From Verrucomicrobia bacterium UBA1263 (GTDB lineage Bacteria > Verrucomicrobiota > Verrucomicrobiia > Limisphaerales > UBA1412): a stretch of 7,353 nucleotides of DNA. The stretch lies in assembly GCA_002308515.1 (NCBI GenBank), contig DBVN01000097.1:5884-13236 (forward strand), given 5' to 3'. This document shows positions 6,232 through 7,353 of this stretch, piece by piece (the first letter of the stretch is position 1; every line of letters begins with the position of its first letter). The notes under the pieces are model-generated. The model was given only the letters and a program-made list of their open reading frames with translations, made no database searches and was not told where the DNA came from. Made by a program: the position numbers and the translations under genes.

Positions 6232-6624
6232 ATGAATACAAGAAATTTTAAAAATATCGTCAGAAGAAGTCAGAGAGGTTTTACTCTGATTGAAATTATG
6301 ATCGTGGTGGCCATCATCGGTATGTTGATGATGATCGCGGTGCCGAATGTGGTGAAAGCGCGTAAGTCTTCACAAGCGAATGCCTGTATGGCTAATATGA
6401 AGAATATCGACAGCACCATCGAATTGTACAAGATGGAACAGCGTGCCAATCCTTCGGATTTGAACGCGCTGGTCAGTGCCGGTTACTTCAAGCAGGTGCC
6501 GACTTGCCCTGCCGGTGGTACCTATACCATGCCCGCGGATGAAAACAGCGGTGTGACTTGTTCTATCGCCGAGCATAATCAGGTAGGCGGAACAACGACC
6601 ACGACCACAGGACCACAGTATTAG
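6232..6624 (+). CDS. type IV pilin / pseudopilin, PVC-type
   Basis: A 130-residue class III prepilin. The leader of 16 residues ends in RSQRG, and the prepilin peptidase should cut between G16 and F17. Mature FTLIEIMIVVAIIGMLMMIA is the canonical N-methylated transmembrane/assembly helix with Glu at mature position 5 (E21). The globular part contains C52, then PSDLNALVSAGYF, VPTCPAGGTYT and VTCSI, a pattern I associate with major pilin-like proteins of Verrucomicrobia, Lentisphaerae and relatives. It probably polymerises into a type IV pilus or a type II secretion/competence pseudopilus. Three Cys remain in the globular domain, so one disulfide is possible. The end is a run of six Thr followed by GPQY. 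No other pilus genes are nearby, so it is an orphan pilin here. Its leader has several hairpins and a strong Shine-Dalgarno. Confidence 0.92.
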   Translation: MNTRNFKNIVRRSQRGFTLIEIMIVVAIIGMLMMIAVPNVVKARKSSQANACMANMKNIDSTIELYKMEQRANPSDLNALVSAGYFKQVPTCPAGGTYTMPADENSGVTCSIAEHNQVGGTTTTTTGPQY

Positions 6625-6651
6625 TCCTGAAGGAAAGATTTAATTTTAGAC

Positions 6652-6673
6652 GGGGAGCGATCCCCACAGTTTT
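6652..6673 (+). terminator. hairpin with GCGA tetraloop after the pilin gene
   Basis: GGGGA (6652-6656) and TCCCC (6661-6665) pair perfectly around GCGA, a GNRA tetraloop, and ACAGTTTT follows. It lies 28 nt after the pilin stop and directly before the SRP RNA. It may be the pilin terminator, though the T-run is short and displaced, or a 5' leader hairpin of the SRP RNA precursor. Confidence 0.45.
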
Positions 6674-6770
6674 GCCAGGGTCTGCGGAGTGCGAACTTAC
6701 GAACCCCGCCAGGGCAGGAATGCAGCAACGGCAGTTTGCTTCGTATTTGTCGCAGTAACCCTGGTTTTTT
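6674..6770 (+). ncRNA. ffs: small bacterial signal recognition particle RNA (4.5S type)
   Basis: An approximately 95-nt hairpin RNA. The terminal helix CCAGGGT (6675-6681) pairs with ACCCTGG (6758-6764), continued by CTGCG (6682-6686) with CGCAG (6751-6755). A next helix joins GTGCGAA to TTCGTAT, and CGAAC to GTTTG. The apex is the conserved SRP domain IV: GCC (6708-6710), AGG, GCA, tetraloop GGAA (6717-6720), TGC, AGCA, ACGGC. This gives the symmetric AGG/AGCA internal loop and the GGAA cap that bind the Ffh M domain. The RNA forms the SRP with Ffh and docks on FtsY, whose gene ends at the start of this window. The T7 run (6765-6771) directly after the terminal helix probably serves as terminator. 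Domain IV identification is firm; exact ends are estimated. dnaX follows, as in Bacillus subtilis. Confidence 0.95.
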
Positions 6771-6773
6771 TGT

Positions 6774-6811
6774 AAAAGTTGTGATGGGTGCCATTCCAAC
6801 TTTTAGTTTTT
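6774..6811 (+). terminator. strong hairpin plus T-run between ffs and dnaX
   Basis: Arms 6774-6787 (AAAAGTTGTGATGG) and 6791-6804 (CCATTCCAACTTTT) pair at 13 of 14 positions, one being G-U, around a GTG loop. AG and five T (6807-6811) follow. This resembles a terminator with an A-tract, yet it ends only 13 nt before the dnaX start. It may end ffs readthrough, attenuate dnaX, or shape its leader. Confidence 0.6.
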
Positions 6812-6817
6812 GCAGAA

Positions 6818-7353
6818 ATGGCGTATCAGGTCATAGCGCGTAAGTACCGGCCGCAACGTTTTGAAGATGTTGTCGGTCAGGAGCATGTTACCCGAACACT
6901 GAGCAACGCGATCATCCAGAATCGCATCGCTCACGCTTATTTGTTTGTGGGCCCCAGGGGAACGGGCAAGACCACGATCGCGCGTATTTTTTCCAAGTGT
7001 CTGAACTGCACGGACGGTCCGCGTGTTGATTTCGCGGACGATGATCCCCGGTGTGTGGAGATCAGTGAAGGCCGTTCTCTGGACGTGCTGGAGATCGACG
7101 GCGCGAGCAACCGCGGTATTGATGAGATCCGTGAGCTGAGGGATACGGCTGTTTACGCGCCTGTCAGCGGACGTTTTAAGATCTATATCATAGACGAGGT
7201 CCACCAGCTTTCCGGCGCGGCATTTAACGCCCTTTTGAAAACACTCGAGGAACCGCCGGAATACGTGGTGTTCATTTTGGCCACGACGGAAGTGCAAAAG
7301 CTTCCAGCGACCATCCTTTCAAGATGTATGAGGCTGGATTTCAAGCGCATCCC
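6818..7353 (+). CDS. dnaX: DNA polymerase III subunit gamma/tau, N-terminal part (partial)
   Basis: The clamp-loader ATPase that opens and loads the beta sliding clamp; the first 178 residues are present and the gene runs off the window. The opening MAYQVIARKYRPQRFEDVVG is the DnaX signature. Walker A is GPRGTGKT (45-52), the DGASNRGID segment follows at 94-102, Walker B is IIDEVHQL (124-131), sensor 1 is LATT (154-157) and the SRC motif with the arginine finger is 168-170. The zinc module is incomplete: C64 and C79 are present, but the two intermediate Cys of the usual Cys4 site are A73 and D76. ATG 6818 gives the standard N-terminus, but no Shine-Dalgarno precedes it. It lies 47 nt after the ffs T-run, behind a strong hairpin. 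Whether a tau-like C-terminus or frameshift site exists cannot be seen. Confidence 0.96.
   Translation, partial: MAYQVIARKYRPQRFEDVVGQEHVTRTLSNAIIQNRIAHAYLFVGPRGTGKTTIARIFSKCLNCTDGPRVDFADDDPRCVEISEGRSLDVLEIDGASNRGIDEIRELRDTAVYAPVSGRFKIYIIDEVHQLSGAAFNALLKTLEEPPEYVVFILATTEVQKLPATILSRCMRLDFKRI

Noticed and set aside
6803..7297. 164-codon minus-strand open frame
   Set aside because: It is antisense to dnaX, whose motifs are unmistakable.

Overview
The window looks like ordinary chromosome from a bacterium of the PVC superphylum, most plausibly Lentisphaerota/Victivallales or a close relative. Evidence for this is a type IV pilin-like protein with the C-terminal Cys-Pro-Ala-Gly-Gly-Thr-Tyr-Thr and Thr-Cys-Ser-Ile signatures that I associate with PVC pilins, a large single-pass protein of a type common in PVC genomes, and mid-range GC content. 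Several genes lack a recognisable Shine-Dalgarno sequence. The taxonomic call is inference from memory of these families, not from a search.

Layout. Positions 1-4439 are a rightward block: the last 34 codons of ftsY (SRP receptor), a possible terminator, a 514-residue membrane-anchored protein of unknown function, pgsA (phosphatidylglycerophosphate synthase family), and a 660-residue four-TM protein carrying three copies of a long TPR-like helical module. This block meets a leftward block (tRNA-Leu(CAG), then a beta-CASP metallo-beta-lactamase nuclease) in a convergent junction where the two stop codons interlock. From about 5970 a 260-bp divergent gap leads into a second rightward block: a type IV pilin/pseudopilin gene behind a leader rich in small hairpins, a small bacterial SRP RNA (ffs), a strong hairpin, and the 5' part of dnaX (DNA polymerase III gamma/tau), which runs off the window end.

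How the genes relate. The SRP RNA and the SRP receptor FtsY lie about 6.5 kb apart and serve the same co-translational membrane-targeting pathway. PgsA makes anionic phospholipid precursor in the same membrane. The SRP RNA directly upstream of dnaX is an arrangement also known from Bacillus subtilis. The beta-CASP nuclease lies just downstream of a tRNA gene on the same strand. I see no mobile element, CRISPR array or defence system. The items most worth a second look are the hairpin-chain leader of the pilin gene, the hairpin between ffs and dnaX, the incomplete zinc site of DnaX, and the triplicated helical module on an AT-rich membrane domain.
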